Assembly: GCF_963677715.1 (NCBI RefSeq)
Contig: NZ_OY782495.1
Span: 2,098,001 to 2,162,000, forward strand
Direction: 5' to 3'
Source of the DNA: an uncultured Bacteroides sp.
Lineage (GTDB): Bacteria; Bacteroidota; Bacteroidia; Bacteroidales; Bacteroidaceae
Length of the DNA: 64,000 nt
Below the pieces are notes generated by a model, which was not told where the DNA came from, made no database searches, and was given only the letters and a program-made list of their open reading frames with translations. This document shows, one piece after another, positions 17,653-27,290 of the stretch. The position numbers and the translations under genes were made by a program. Positions within the stretch are counted from its first letter, which is position 1; every line of letters starts with the position of its first letter.

Positions 17653-18794
17653 AATTCGTATTTTCCTTTTTTGACGATTTGTTTGTCTTTCATTACGATT
17701 TCTCCGCGAGCAATGACACCAATTAAGTTCAATGAACTATCGAGAAAACACAAATCAGCATCACAACCCGGTGCAATACGTCCTTTTCCCAGCAATTTCA
17801 AATTGTGTGCCGGATTAGTGGTAATAAGGGTTAATGCCTGCTCCAGCGGAAGTTGTCCTTCTTTTACGAGTAATGTCATTTCCTGCAAGTTAAGATGCAG
17901 GGGAGCCGGAGTATATGTTGTCTTTCCAGTATCCGGATCCACCCGACGTACCCCTCCGTGACCATCGCTCGAAAAAGTAATCCGATCTATCGGTACTCCT
18001 TTTTCCAAAGCTTTGAGTACACAACGATGAGGAGCGTCGAACTTAGTCCCTCCGGTAGAAAAATCGACCATTCCTCCCAGACACGCAAATTCAATTGCCT
18101 GATAAAATAATGTTTCCGTTCGTATCAAATGTGTAGGTGAGAGGTAAGATATAAGTGTGGGATATTTCCGGGCTATGTTCAATAAAAGAGAAATGCCTTC
18201 CAGCAGGGCGCCAAGATGAATGTGCAAAATTCCTCCTTTGCCAGAGGTAAATCCCCCCAAACGTACCTGATTTATCAACCTCAATATTTCCAATTCTTCG
18301 GGAAAAGCACTGCGATCATCACTCATCGCCAGTTTACAGCCAATCACTTTATCAATGAAAATAAGATCATTAGCCACGCTGTCCATCAAAGTTTTCGGTG
18401 GCAGTCCATAGAAACTGGTCAACATATAAGCCGACAATCCGTCTGCTTCAAGTGCTTTGGTTTTAGCATAAAGAGTCGTAAGTTCTTTTACAAAACCATC
18501 CGTACCAAGTAGCCCCACTACACAAGTAGTGCCGCAAGCCACCAATTCACTCATCGTAACATCAGGTGCCAGCGAAGCATAGCCAGTTTGCCCGCCTCCG
18601 CCAATGATATGCACATGTTGGTCTATAAAGCCGGGAGTAACTATTTGTCCGCATGCGTCTATGGCCTCGACAGAAAAACCGGCTATTTCAATGTTCCGAT
18701 CTATCAGAGCTATTTTCTCCCCCGCCAGCAAAACATCATTCATTCCTAAGCTTTGTGGTGCATACAGGTTGGCGTTTTTTATGAGCTTAAACAT
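17649..18794 (-). CDS. iadA: Isoaspartyl dipeptidase (beta-aspartyl peptidase, M38)
   Basis: This 381-residue amidohydrolase cleaves beta-aspartyl (isoAsp-X) dipeptides in the cytosol. All binuclear metal-site landmarks of IadA are present: HVHIIGGGG (HxH), the carboxylated-Lys segment GCKLAMSDDRSAFP, a His in HIHLG, a His in PTHLIRTE, and the Asp in SSDGHGG. The start chosen is the ATG at 18794 (MFKLIKNANLY). The frame can be extended only by a TTG three codons earlier. It begins 12 bp after the dcuC-like stop and ends in an ATGA overlap with the three-domain hydrolase, so the three genes form one tight unit. It would release aspartate, which explains the C4-dicarboxylate carrier next door. 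Confidence 0.9.
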   Translation of the reverse strand: MFKLIKNANLYAPQSLGMNDVLLAGEKIALIDRNIEIAGFSVEAIDACGQIVTPGFIDQHVHIIGGGGQTGYASLAPDVTMSELVACGTTCVVGLLGTDGFVKELTTLYAKTKALEADGLSAYMLTSFYGLPPKTLMDSVANDLIFIDKVIGCKLAMSDDRSAFPEELEILRLINQVRLGGFTSGKGGILHIHLGALLEGISLLLNIARKYPTLISYLSPTHLIRTETLFYQAIEFACLGGMVDFSTGGTKFDAPHRCVLKALEKGVPIDRITFSSDGHGGVRRVDPDTGKTTYTPAPLHLNLQEMTLLVKEGQLPLEQALTLITTNPAHNLKLLGKGRIAPGCDADLCFLDSSLNLIGVIARGEIVMKDKQIVKKGKYEL

Positions 18795-18806
18795 AATTTT
18801 CAAGTA

Positions 18807-20189
18807 TTATGAGATAAAAAAATAATATACAATTAAGAAAATGATACTCCCTATAAGAGGCAAAGTATTTCGTTTTGCCAATTCGATAGGCGAAACACCT
18901 GCTACAAGAGCTATAGCAACAATGATACCCGCTATCGGCGAAGCTGCTCGTCCCATACTAGCAGCCAATTGCAGGGGCAATACCAATGAATAGACAGGTA
19001 GGCTTAATTGTCCCGCAACACCCGGTAGTAGAGGTCCGAAAGAGAAAAAAGCTGCATTCCCACTTCCCATGAGCATCGCTGCACTAAAAATAATGAGGGC
19101 AAAAACAACTGCAATAGCTATTCCCGACAGCCCCATATGTGTAGAATAACTCACCAGTAAATCAATAAAGCCCAGACTGATAAGTCCTTTTGAAAAGATT
19201 TCAGATGCCACGATCAGCGTGATAATACTAGCGAAAACATTTCCCATTCCTTTCCAGAAACTACTTAAAGTATCTATTGTTTTACGAATACTCCGCATAC
19301 GGCAGATAACAAATACGAGGGACACAAAGAGAGAAAAAATCATAGATCCAGTAGTGCCCAAAGTAATCGGAGGATCAAACAAGCCTACGTAAGGTGAAAA
19401 TATAATCAGAAGTATTAGCGGTAGCACCGGTAATATAGCAAATATCAACGGCACATTGTATTTCAACGTTTCTAATTCCGGCTGTGTGGTGCTTACATTT
19501 TTTTGTCTTTTTTTGTCTTTTATATCAAAATACCTATTGTTCAAATAAAACAAGGTCATCACAACCAGCGTTGTCGGGATAACCAACGGAAGTTGATGGA
19601 TGATAAAATACTCCACATTCGTATTGCCCACAAGTTCTGCAGCCAGAGCTGTATTGGCTGAGCCGGGTCCCTGATCAAAAAGAGTTGCTGCAGCAATAAC
19701 CGACAAAGCCGTCAGTTTACTGACTCCGAGGTTAATGAGAACCGGATATACGGAAGCCACCAACAGCAACCCCAAGCCTGCTGCTGATGGAGTGGTAATG
19801 AATAACATCTGACCAATGGGAATGGCAATGGTTGCGGCCAGATAAGGATAACGCCGGAAAAAGCCCAATGGCTTCATTGAGATATGCACCAACGCATTGG
19901 TTGCTTCTATATGGTTCATAAATGCCACATATCCCCCAATAACCATAATCATCATTCCGGCACGGGAAAAATTAGTAATAAAGGTTTCCTCCACCACTTT
20001 TATTAGATCAAAGACAACACTTCCTGTTGGCTTTGCGGGCACAACCGGTTGAATATGGAGAAGTAGCGCCAAAATCAACATTGCCAACCCTGCCAGTAAC
20101 AAAACGCCTTGCGGATTAAGTTTCCGATATAAATAAACGGCGGCAATGGCAATGACTATCAATGATAACACGAAAGCTATGGCTGACAT
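18807..20189 (-). CDS. DcuC-family C4-dicarboxylate transporter
   Basis: This is a 460-residue inner-membrane carrier with about 12 hydrophobic segments. Recognisable DcuC blocks are AGMMIMVIGGYVAFMNHIEATNALV, IPIGQMLFITTPSAAGLGLLL, and AAATLFDQGPGSANTALAAELVG. The family exchanges or takes up fumarate, malate, succinate and sometimes aspartate across the cytoplasmic membrane. Here it lies between susD and iadA in a peptide-type locus, so export of succinate or exchange of aspartate-derived C4 acids is plausible. It might instead import small acidic dipeptides, which would be a departure for the family. A 72-bp gap with a stable hairpin separates it from susD. Confidence 0.85.
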   Translation of the reverse strand: MSAIAFVLSLIVIAIAAVYLYRKLNPQGVLLLAGLAMLILALLLHIQPVVPAKPTGSVVFDLIKVVEETFITNFSRAGMMIMVIGGYVAFMNHIEATNALVHISMKPLGFFRRYPYLAATIAIPIGQMLFITTPSAAGLGLLLVASVYPVLINLGVSKLTALSVIAAATLFDQGPGSANTALAAELVGNTNVEYFIIHQLPLVIPTTLVVMTLFYLNNRYFDIKDKKRQKNVSTTQPELETLKYNVPLIFAILPVLPLILLIIFSPYVGLFDPPITLGTTGSMIFSLFVSLVFVICRMRSIRKTIDTLSSFWKGMGNVFASIITLIVASEIFSKGLISLGFIDLLVSYSTHMGLSGIAIAVVFALIIFSAAMLMGSGNAAFFSFGPLLPGVAGQLSLPVYSLVLPLQLAASMGRAASPIAGIIVAIALVAGVSPIELAKRNTLPLIGSIIFLIVYYFFIS

Positions 20190-20216
20190 ATTTCAATTGG
20201 GGTATAGGGTTCAACA

Positions 20217-20251
20217 TCTTCAACTCCCTCCCTTCGAGAGAGAGTTGAAGA
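20217..20251 (-). other. Intra-operon hairpin between susD and the dcuC-like gene
   Basis: TCTTCAACTC (20217-20226) pairs with GAGTTGAAGA (20242-20251), and the CT/AG-rich middle can extend the stem. No T-run follows on the minus strand, so it is more likely a processing or mRNA-stability hairpin, or a leaky attenuator, than a full terminator. It would let susCD be expressed above the downstream genes. Confidence 0.6.
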
Positions 20252-20261
20252 AAATATTCTA

Positions 20262-22040
20262 TTAATATCCAGGATTATTTTCTAGCACACGTCCCGTATT
20301 CGAATCGATGAAATCTTGAGGAATCGGGAATAACACAGGAGTATCATAATCATTCATACCTCGTGCATCTCGTCCCGTGATTTCATTAAGTTGACGGGTA
20401 CGGCGTTTAAAATAATTATTTATATTCCGTTCGTCTCCACCGTCCTCCTGACTCACACGAATTAGCGTGTGACGGCGTTCTTCTTCAGAAAGCAATTCAC
20501 GGCTACGCTCATCCAGTATCAGATCTAGCCCCCCGGCCTCCAGATCGCTTTCAGTTATACTAACAGCATTGGAACGATTACGCACTTTATTAATCCATTT
20601 AATGGCTTCACCATATTGCCTTTCATTATACAAAGCTTCGGCATACAGCAGGTACGTATCTGCCAAGCGTAAGTACACAATGTCTTGATAGCAACCATCT
20701 TTGTCACCGTTTGCCATAAGAGGAGGCGTATAATCCCATTTACGTGTGGTCGGCCAGTTATATTTCTTAATTGTTGTTTTATTATCATCGATCATGGTCT
20801 GGCTAACAATGGTGTCAATAACCATTTTGCCATTATTACGAAACTCAACGATCTTGCCATCGGCATTTTTCTCATTAATACTCCATACCATCACATAATC
20901 TGAAATACGATCATCCTTTGTTCCTTGATCTTTATAGTTATACAAGCGAAGCGAACCTCTGGAAGGAACGCAACGCCCGGCTCCTTTACCACCATTATTC
21001 ATCCAGAACACCTGAGGCCAAGTAGCTTCTCCGCTGATATATTCCGGAGCTAAAAGATTACTTTTGTTGATTACACCGTCATTAGAATAATAGTTTTTGT
21101 ACGTGCTCTTCATATATATTTCAGCCGTACCAAAAGAACTGTTTTCAGGTTCGGTATTGACAAAAGCGAATAACACTTCCGTATTTCCGTCGGCATACAT
21201 CGGAGTGCGGAACACATCAATAAACGGGCAGCCCGAATTGCTCGCGTTCGAGCCGAAACGGGAAGTAATCAGGCCATACTCACTACCTTCTACTAATGGT
21301 TTCAATATTTTTTCCGCTTCATCCGGTTTGTCCATTGCCAGATATAATTCTCCCAGATAGTGCCGTGCCATGGCTCCCGATATCATACTGTTATTTTCTT
21401 CACGTAGAGGTAGGTTTTCTACAGCAAAGAGCAAATCCTGTTCCATCACACTACGTATTTCGGCTACGGAATTGCGTTCCCAGTCGTTACGATAATTCAG
21501 ACCTGTAATTTCTTCCGTAGACAGAGGCACTGCCCCAAAAGAATAAGTCAGATGACGATAGGCCCATGCACGGAAGAAACGAGCCTGTGCCACAATCTTA
21601 TTTTTATTCGTTTCATTCCCTTGCCAGTCTACATTTGAGCTCTCGGCCCGTGAAATAATCATGTTAGATGTGTTGATGATCTGGTAACACCATTCGAAAA
21701 TATTCTCGAAAATAGTAAGATCTGTCTGTTTGATGTATTTCGGATAATAATAAAATTTAAATTCGCTACTCGAATTATTACTCCAAGAATTATCTACTCC
21801 ACAACCCCATGCCGAATGCAATACCAATGGTAGACTACCTCCCATTGCATCGGCACGGCGATATTCATTACGCATCATCCCGTAGAGAGATGTCACCATA
21901 GATTGGAAACCTGTATAGTCCACCAATAAATTCTCCGGATAAAGTGAATCGTGCGGATTCTCTTCCAAAAAACTGCTTTCATTGCATCCGGCAATAAGAA
22001 ACGCCATCAACGCTATAATTATATATTTAAACTTTTTCAT
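20262..22040 (-). CDS. SusD/RagB-like surface substrate-binding lipoprotein
   Basis: This is a 592-residue lipoprotein (MKKFKYIIIALMAFLIAGC, lipobox IAGC) with the RagB/SusD layout: FLEENPHDSLYPENL, the helical core ARFFRAWAYRHLTYSFGAVPLSTEE, DIVYLRLADTYLLYAEALYNERQYGEAIKWINKVRNRS, LDLILDERSRELLSEEERRHTLIR, and the end LFPIPQDFIDSNTGRVLENNPGY. It is paired with the SusC gene 24 bp upstream. Together with the peptidase genes downstream, this pair resembles peptide-importing RagA/RagB of Porphyromonas more than a glycan importer. That functional reading is inference from context. Confidence 0.94.
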   Translation of the reverse strand: MKKFKYIIIALMAFLIAGCNESSFLEENPHDSLYPENLLVDYTGFQSMVTSLYGMMRNEYRRADAMGGSLPLVLHSAWGCGVDNSWSNNSSSEFKFYYYPKYIKQTDLTIFENIFEWCYQIINTSNMIISRAESSNVDWQGNETNKNKIVAQARFFRAWAYRHLTYSFGAVPLSTEEITGLNYRNDWERNSVAEIRSVMEQDLLFAVENLPLREENNSMISGAMARHYLGELYLAMDKPDEAEKILKPLVEGSEYGLITSRFGSNASNSGCPFIDVFRTPMYADGNTEVLFAFVNTEPENSSFGTAEIYMKSTYKNYYSNDGVINKSNLLAPEYISGEATWPQVFWMNNGGKGAGRCVPSRGSLRLYNYKDQGTKDDRISDYVMVWSINEKNADGKIVEFRNNGKMVIDTIVSQTMIDDNKTTIKKYNWPTTRKWDYTPPLMANGDKDGCYQDIVYLRLADTYLLYAEALYNERQYGEAIKWINKVRNRSNAVSITESDLEAGGLDLILDERSRELLSEEERRHTLIRVSQEDGGDERNINNYFKRRTRQLNEITGRDARGMNDYDTPVLFPIPQDFIDSNTGRVLENNPGY

Positions 22041-22064
22041 AAATAATTTCCTTGTTAGTACAGT

Positions 22065-25000
22065 TTATAAATCGAGTTTCAGTCCGAAAGTTAACGAGCG
22101 CACCTGCGGTGTGGAGCGTTGATCGCTGATAAATTCGGGATCAAGTCCACCCCAGCTTGTCCAGGTTGCCAGATTCTTAACATTCATATATACCTCCAAG
22201 CGCTTCAACGTTGTCTTCTGTAGCCAGTGTTCGGGCACTCGATAAGACAGGGTCACATCTTGTAAGCGCAGAAAATCTGTCTTCTCATAGAAACCTGCAT
22301 CCACAGGATTTACAGATGTATCGAGCGAATTCTTCGGATAAGAATTGATCGGATTTTCCGGCGTCCAGAAATTCGCCATCAAACGGTTTTGCCGATAAGA
22401 ATTTGTAGAAACATCCAGCAAATAGTTACGTGCAGTCTGTCCCAATTGGGCGTTCAAGAAGACACTCAGCGATATATTCTTGTATTGAAATGTATTCATC
22501 ATGCCCATGATTACTTTCGGAATAGCTGAACCGATAATTTGTTTGTCTGCAGTGGTGATATCGTTAATGCCATCCTTATCATCATATTTCATGTATCCCG
22601 GGATAGAATAGCGATAGTTAGGATCTTGTTGTCCCTTTGGATTTGACGGATCGGCAATCTGCCAAATGCCAGTAAAGCGATAGTCATAGTTAACATTTAT
22701 CGGTTTGCCAATGAACCACCTAGAAGCAATATCATCCATCGGTTTACCATTTTCATCATATAGGCCCACATCCACAATTTCTGTTTGATAGTGCGACAGA
22801 TTAAATGTAGTTGACCAGCTGAAATCTTTTTTATTAATATTATTCGATGTTATCTGAAACTCAAAACCATGATTCTTGGTTTTCCCGATATTTTCGGTAA
22901 TGTTACCCGTACCGTTAATGGTAGGAATGGAACGGTTCAACAGCATATTGCTGGTCTCCGACCAATACGTGTCGAATGTTCCCTGAATGCGCCCGTTCAG
23001 CAAAGAAAAATCCAAACCGGTATTGATGGATTCCGTTGTTTCCCAACCCAGAGAAGGAGATGCCAGTTTGGAAGGATAGAAACCATAACTCGGGGTATGG
23101 TCATCTTTCAAATAATTGAAAGTTGATAGGTTAGGCAGCGTAGTATATGCGCTTACAGCCTCATTGCCATTTCGTCCCCATGACAAGCGATACTTCAGGT
23201 TACTTATCATCTTGCCGATGCCTTTTTCTTTAAAGAACTTCTCATTTGAAATGTTCCATCCGACAGCCATCGAGGGAAATATACCAAATTTAGAATCTTT
23301 TCCGAAAGCCGAGAAACCGTCCCGGCGTGCCGTCAAAGTAAGCAGATAACGATCATCATAAGTATAGTTCAGACGTGCCATCTGTGAAATATGATTCTGC
23401 TTAGTATAGTTGGAACTAGCCGACATGGTACCGGATTTCGATATCTGATAATAGTACATCACATCATTTGGGAAGTCTTTACCCTCCATGGTATTGCCTT
23501 CTTGTTGCTTACTTTGGGCAGAATAAAGTCCGGTAAAGAATATACGGTGTTTACCAAACTCTTGGGTATAATTAATGATATTTTCAATAATCCATTCCGA
23601 AGAATTCCAATCGTCTGTATTCAAAATGCCGTTAGAGCGTGCCCCGTAGTAAGTATCCATCCCTTGATATTGTTTCCAAGAGCTATTCTGATAAGTATAT
23701 CCGGTATTGAACTTATAACTGAATCCGGGAAGGAAGGGCAACTTGATATCCAATGCATTGTTAGTGATAACCTTAACACGAATGTCACTTGACTTGTTAT
23801 TGAGACTACTTAATGGATTTACGGAGAATGCTTCACTGGAGTCTTCCCAAGCCGCCGCACGAATGCTGCCATCGCTATCGTAAGCCTCTGCCAAGGGATT
23901 CATTTGAAAAGCTCTCGAAAAGGATGCACTACTACCGCCACGGTCATATCGACCCATTTGAGTAGTAGTTGAATATTTTAACCAAGAAGTAAATTCCTGA
24001 TCCAGATTGAAGCGAAAGTTGTAACGCTTAAATTTATTATTCACCGCAATGCCTTTTACATCTGTATAGTTCATTGATATAAAATAGTTTGTTTTATTTG
24101 CGCCTCCCCGAAAAGATATATTGTGCTGTTGCTTAAAACCGTTTTGGGTCGCCAAATCCACCCAGTCCGTTGATTTCCCTTCATCATGCATCCGTTGCTC
24201 CGTAGAAGTTATAGATCCCAGCCAAGGCTCCGGATTATCTTCCGTCGGCGTAGTGGTATTAGCTTCTTCTAATGCTTCTATTTTATACTTCCAGAATTCC
24301 TCTCCATTCATCAACCGAGGAATATTAATAGGCGTATCTATGGTGATGTATGTATCATACGATATTGTGAGTCGTTCCTTGCTACCTCTTTTGGAAGTTA
24401 TCAGGATGACACCATTTGAACCTCTCGATCCGTAAATAGCAGCCGAAGAAGCATCTTTCAGTACTTCGATAGACTGAACGTCATTCGGATTGATTTCCGA
24501 CCATGGTCCATCGAAAGGAATGCCATCCAAAATAATCAAAGGTTTGTTATCAGCAGTGATGGAATTGTCACCGCGAATGCGGGTCGTTGTAGAAGAGCCT
24601 TCTGCGTTACTACCCGTCACAGAGATATTAAGTCCCGGAACTGCCCCCTGTAGTGACTGAATAAGGTTAGGTTGCGGACGGCCTTCCAATGTTTTGGCAT
24701 TGACAGAAGCCACGGCACCAGTCATATCAGATTTACGCTGAACGCCGTAACCTACCACCACCACTTCATCCAACGTTTTGGTATCTTCTTTTAGAATAAT
24801 GGCAATAGGCTTCCTCCCATTCACTTTAATATCTTGTGCCAAGTAGCCTATAAAAGAAATTTCCAATATAGAGCCGTCTTTTACCCCAGAGAGTGAAAAC
24901 TGTCCTTCCATATCCGTAATACCTCCGATAGTCGTTCCCTTGACAACGACATTTGTTCCGATAATGGGCTCTCCCTGTTCATCTTTCACTGTTCCGGTGA

Positions 25001-25103
25001 CGGATATCTGTTGCGCAAATACATTCACCGAAAAGAATAACATCAAGAGGCTAAAAACAAAACTTAGTTTGAATGAGCTTCTTGCTTTTCGCTTGTTCTT
25101 CAT
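22065..25103 (-). CDS. SusC/RagA-like TonB-dependent outer-membrane receptor
   Basis: This 1012-residue complete receptor has a signal peptide ending NVFAQ. It is followed by a carboxypeptidase-regulatory-like domain (ISVTGTVKDEQGEPIIGTNVVVKGT ... FIGYLAQDIKV, about 30-110), a TonB-box region (KTLDEVVVVGYG), a plug (IQSLQGAVPGLNI ... RIRGDNSI ... EVLKDASSAAIYGSRGSNGVI) and a long barrel ending LTFGLKLDL. It transports the substrate handed over by the SusD partner using TonB energy. It is the first gene of a five-gene minus-strand unit that encodes no carbohydrate-active enzyme, so the cargo is probably peptide-like. Confidence 0.95.
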   Translation of the reverse strand: MKNKRKARSSFKLSFVFSLLMLFFSVNVFAQQISVTGTVKDEQGEPIIGTNVVVKGTTIGGITDMEGQFSLSGVKDGSILEISFIGYLAQDIKVNGRKPIAIILKEDTKTLDEVVVVGYGVQRKSDMTGAVASVNAKTLEGRPQPNLIQSLQGAVPGLNISVTGSNAEGSSTTTRIRGDNSITADNKPLIILDGIPFDGPWSEINPNDVQSIEVLKDASSAAIYGSRGSNGVILITSKRGSKERLTISYDTYITIDTPINIPRLMNGEEFWKYKIEALEEANTTTPTEDNPEPWLGSITSTEQRMHDEGKSTDWVDLATQNGFKQQHNISFRGGANKTNYFISMNYTDVKGIAVNNKFKRYNFRFNLDQEFTSWLKYSTTTQMGRYDRGGSSASFSRAFQMNPLAEAYDSDGSIRAAAWEDSSEAFSVNPLSSLNNKSSDIRVKVITNNALDIKLPFLPGFSYKFNTGYTYQNSSWKQYQGMDTYYGARSNGILNTDDWNSSEWIIENIINYTQEFGKHRIFFTGLYSAQSKQQEGNTMEGKDFPNDVMYYYQISKSGTMSASSNYTKQNHISQMARLNYTYDDRYLLTLTARRDGFSAFGKDSKFGIFPSMAVGWNISNEKFFKEKGIGKMISNLKYRLSWGRNGNEAVSAYTTLPNLSTFNYLKDDHTPSYGFYPSKLASPSLGWETTESINTGLDFSLLNGRIQGTFDTYWSETSNMLLNRSIPTINGTGNITENIGKTKNHGFEFQITSNNINKKDFSWSTTFNLSHYQTEIVDVGLYDENGKPMDDIASRWFIGKPINVNYDYRFTGIWQIADPSNPKGQQDPNYRYSIPGYMKYDDKDGINDITTADKQIIGSAIPKVIMGMMNTFQYKNISLSVFLNAQLGQTARNYLLDVSTNSYRQNRLMANFWTPENPINSYPKNSLDTSVNPVDAGFYEKTDFLRLQDVTLSYRVPEHWLQKTTLKRLEVYMNVKNLATWTSWGGLDPEFISDQRSTPQVRSLTFGLKLDL

Positions 25104-25152
25104 AATAATTTAAACTTTTTGTTAACATGGTTTATTTTCTAAATCTCTGTCA

Positions 25153-25160
25153 CAAAAGTA
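25153..25160 (-). promoter_or_regulatory. Candidate promoter -7 box (TACTTTTG) for the susC of the peptide-type locus
   Basis: TACTTTTG on the minus strand matches TAnnTTTG and lies about 50 bp before the susC start, just after the regulator's terminator. No TTTG box stands at the usual distance, which is common for promoters that need an activator. Confidence 0.55.
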
Positions 25161-25167
25161 TAGAAAC

Positions 25168-25201
25168 AAAAAGCCGCTTACCTGATGTGGTAAACGGCCT
25201 T
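25168..25201 (-). terminator. Rho-independent terminator after the SusR-like regulator gene
   Basis: Read on the minus strand, AAGGCCGTTTACC pairs with GGTAAGCGGCTT with two wobble or mismatch positions and is followed by TTTTT. It lies about 105 bp downstream of the regulator stop and before the susC promoter, so the regulator and the transport operon are separate transcripts. Confidence 0.8.
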
Positions 25202-25306
25202 AGTAAAACGTTAAAAGCTATATATTGCTGATTATTAATACGTTATAATTATAATTTATTCTTTCAAGGTAGATTTAACCAGTGAATCATAGTATAAATG
25301 CAATAT

Positions 25307-27025
25307 TTATATTTTATGTTTTCCTATCCCCTTGATTGCATGCATGAATTCTTCTTTGGGAATGGTAGCCTTATTTCTGGTCTTGAATCGACTGTTGTAA
25401 ATGGTCTGCGGAGAGCAATGCAGGAAGTCCGCAATTTTTCCACTATCCGTAATGCCGAGGCGTACCAATGCATGAATGCGTAATTCAGTATTCAAAAGCT
25501 CTCCGTCTTTGAGTTCAATCCGTTCTTCGGGCAATAACAAACTATTAAAGTTTTTCACAAAATCAGGATATAAGTTAAGGACAATCTTATCAAAATTCTG
25601 ATAAAATTCCTTGAGTTCATTGGTTTCCATCGCCGAAGAGTCCGTCAACATCCTAGCATCTTCTATTTGCCCCACTCTCAGCTTACGGTTAATGTTCTTG
25701 CGGTATTCTTCCAATTTACTGATGTAGGTGGAGCATATATTGAACACATATGCTATGTACTTCTCTTTGGTATCATTGGCTTCAAACAACTCTACATTCA
25801 CCTCTTTCAGCTTGTCATTAAGATCTTTCAACTGAGCGTTCGTTTCTTCCAACCGCCTATGTGCATCGGAAAGATTCTGCATGTGCTTGTTCAAGAGCTT
25901 GTTCACCTCATCCAGCTTTCTTCTCGACTCAGCCAAGCGCCTCATTTGCCGCCGTATGAAGAGGAATGCACCAATAAGCACCACAGATAAAATACTGACT
26001 ATAATCAGGAAAATGCTGAGACGCTGCTGTTGCCGTCTGTTTCGTTCCTGGTAAGCTTGCTGAATGGCTTTTTGAAGGTTGGAAGCAGAAATAAAGCGTA
26101 CGCGATTTTGATATGTTTGAGCATTTTGCGAATAGTAGTTAACATATGTATGGGCCCGATCTATATCTCCGTGTGAAAAGAGATACTCGGCCAATTCTTG
26201 CAAAGAACTAATATCACCGTTTACCGTCCTGATATCGGCCATAGCCGAGAGAATAAGATATTGCAGATATTTATTTTCATTTCCTTCATACTTATATATG
26301 GAAGCCAAGTTATAAGCCATCACCACATAATATCGTGTATCAGGCGAAAAAGAAGCTATCTTCTGTTCTAGAATGTACTTGAAATGAGCCACTTCGGGAG
26401 TTCCAATGTATTTCCACACCATATTATTCAAATAGCGCGATTCATCCGGAGTAGCAGTAACACAGACTGAATCTCTATAAATCCTTTGTAAATCATCATA
26501 TTTGTGCCACAGTTTGGAATTTCCATTCGAATAGTCGCGTAATCGAGAATACAGTGCACGCATTTGTCCATAATACTTTGAACGCAAAGAACGAGAAAGG
26601 TTGGATACTTGTATCCCATGCACTATATCAAGTGCTTCTTTTAGTAAACCGGTACTCATGAGCACGAATGATTGCTCCAGTTGAGAGGTTATCATCCATT
26701 CCTTATTATTAGTCTGTCGAGCCAACTCTTTATTTTTTTCGAGGTAATACAGGGCTGAATCGGCATTATATAATCGATATTCACCATAAATCAACTTATT
26801 CATCATATAAAGCTCCGCATTGGTTTGCGCTTTTCCCTTCTGTTTTTTCAGTTGCAGAATCCGCTCTTTTTTGGCGGCCACAAATACATCTTTTTCTTTT
26901 AACAAACTGTCCAAAGCATTCAATTGCTTCTCATACTTTTTCAATTCGTTGTGAGAAAACAAATTCAAAGCATATGCATTGAGAGTGACAATACATATCA
27001 GCAGTAAAAAAGCAAGCCGTTTCAT
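25307..27025 (-). CDS. SusR-like one-membrane-span transcription regulator (DUF6377 type)
   Basis: This 572-residue sensor-regulator has a signal or anchor helix (MKRLAFLLLICIVTLNAYA) and a periplasmic helical TPR-like region to about residue 335. A membrane span follows (LSIFLIIVSILSVVLIGAFLFI, about 345-366), then a cytoplasmic coiled coil (RRKLDEVNKLLNKHMQNL...LKDLNDKLKEVNVEL), and a C-terminal helix-turn-helix (LLNTELRIHALVRLGITDSGKIADFLHCSPQTIYNSR). It probably senses an imported breakdown product in the periplasm and activates the adjacent susC operon directly. The regulator at 54397-56055 has the same design and a very similar C-terminus. The regulator has its own promoter and terminator. 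Confidence 0.85.
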   Translation of the reverse strand: MKRLAFLLLICIVTLNAYALNLFSHNELKKYEKQLNALDSLLKEKDVFVAAKKERILQLKKQKGKAQTNAELYMMNKLIYGEYRLYNADSALYYLEKNKELARQTNNKEWMITSQLEQSFVLMSTGLLKEALDIVHGIQVSNLSRSLRSKYYGQMRALYSRLRDYSNGNSKLWHKYDDLQRIYRDSVCVTATPDESRYLNNMVWKYIGTPEVAHFKYILEQKIASFSPDTRYYVVMAYNLASIYKYEGNENKYLQYLILSAMADIRTVNGDISSLQELAEYLFSHGDIDRAHTYVNYYSQNAQTYQNRVRFISASNLQKAIQQAYQERNRRQQQRLSIFLIIVSILSVVLIGAFLFIRRQMRRLAESRRKLDEVNKLLNKHMQNLSDAHRRLEETNAQLKDLNDKLKEVNVELFEANDTKEKYIAYVFNICSTYISKLEEYRKNINRKLRVGQIEDARMLTDSSAMETNELKEFYQNFDKIVLNLYPDFVKNFNSLLLPEERIELKDGELLNTELRIHALVRLGITDSGKIADFLHCSPQTIYNSRFKTRNKATIPKEEFMHAIKGIGKHKI

Positions 27026-27064
27026 ATTTATATGCTTTAGGGTGTTTATAGCATTAGGTCAGCA

Positions 27065-27072
27065 CAAATTTA
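27065..27072 (-). promoter_or_regulatory. Candidate promoter -7 box (TAAATTTG) of the regulator gene
   Basis: TAAATTTG on the minus strand fits TAnnTTTG and lies 40 bp before the regulator's ATG. A -33 TTTG is not evident. Confidence 0.5.
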
Positions 27073-27105
27073 AATATTTTATACTTCTAAATGAAGAGAA
27101 AAAAG

Positions 27106-27155
27106 AAAAATCCGCTTATCTGTGCCAATCTGAAAGCCAACTTCGGATGAGAGGA
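27106..27155 (-). terminator. Terminator-like hairpin, island-flank copy 1
   Basis: TCCGCTTATC (27111-27120) pairs with GATGAGAGGA (27146-27155) through one mismatch and a wobble. On the minus strand the stem is followed by a T-rich run (27100-27110). It contains CCAACTTCGGATGAGAGGA (27137-27155), which recurs with one change at 43053-43071. It lies between the smalltalk gene's own terminator and the regulator promoter, so it has no obvious gene of its own to terminate. The remainder of the 324 bp between the regulator and smalltalk shows nothing else I can name. Confidence 0.65.
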
Positions 27156-27290
27156 CGGAAAAGACAACATGAGGGTGAGTTCCAAGTTTACCATTACAAT
27201 AAATACTCCATTGCAAATCTTATTTATCAAAAAGAATGCGCAAACAAACTATTCGATACATTCATCAATAATCCTCTTGCCTTTTCAACA

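Noticed and set aside
17641-17961. Plus-strand frames opposite the isoaspartyl dipeptidase and three-domain hydrolase
   Set aside because: They have no recognisable motif and lie entirely antisense to genes with conserved catalytic residues.
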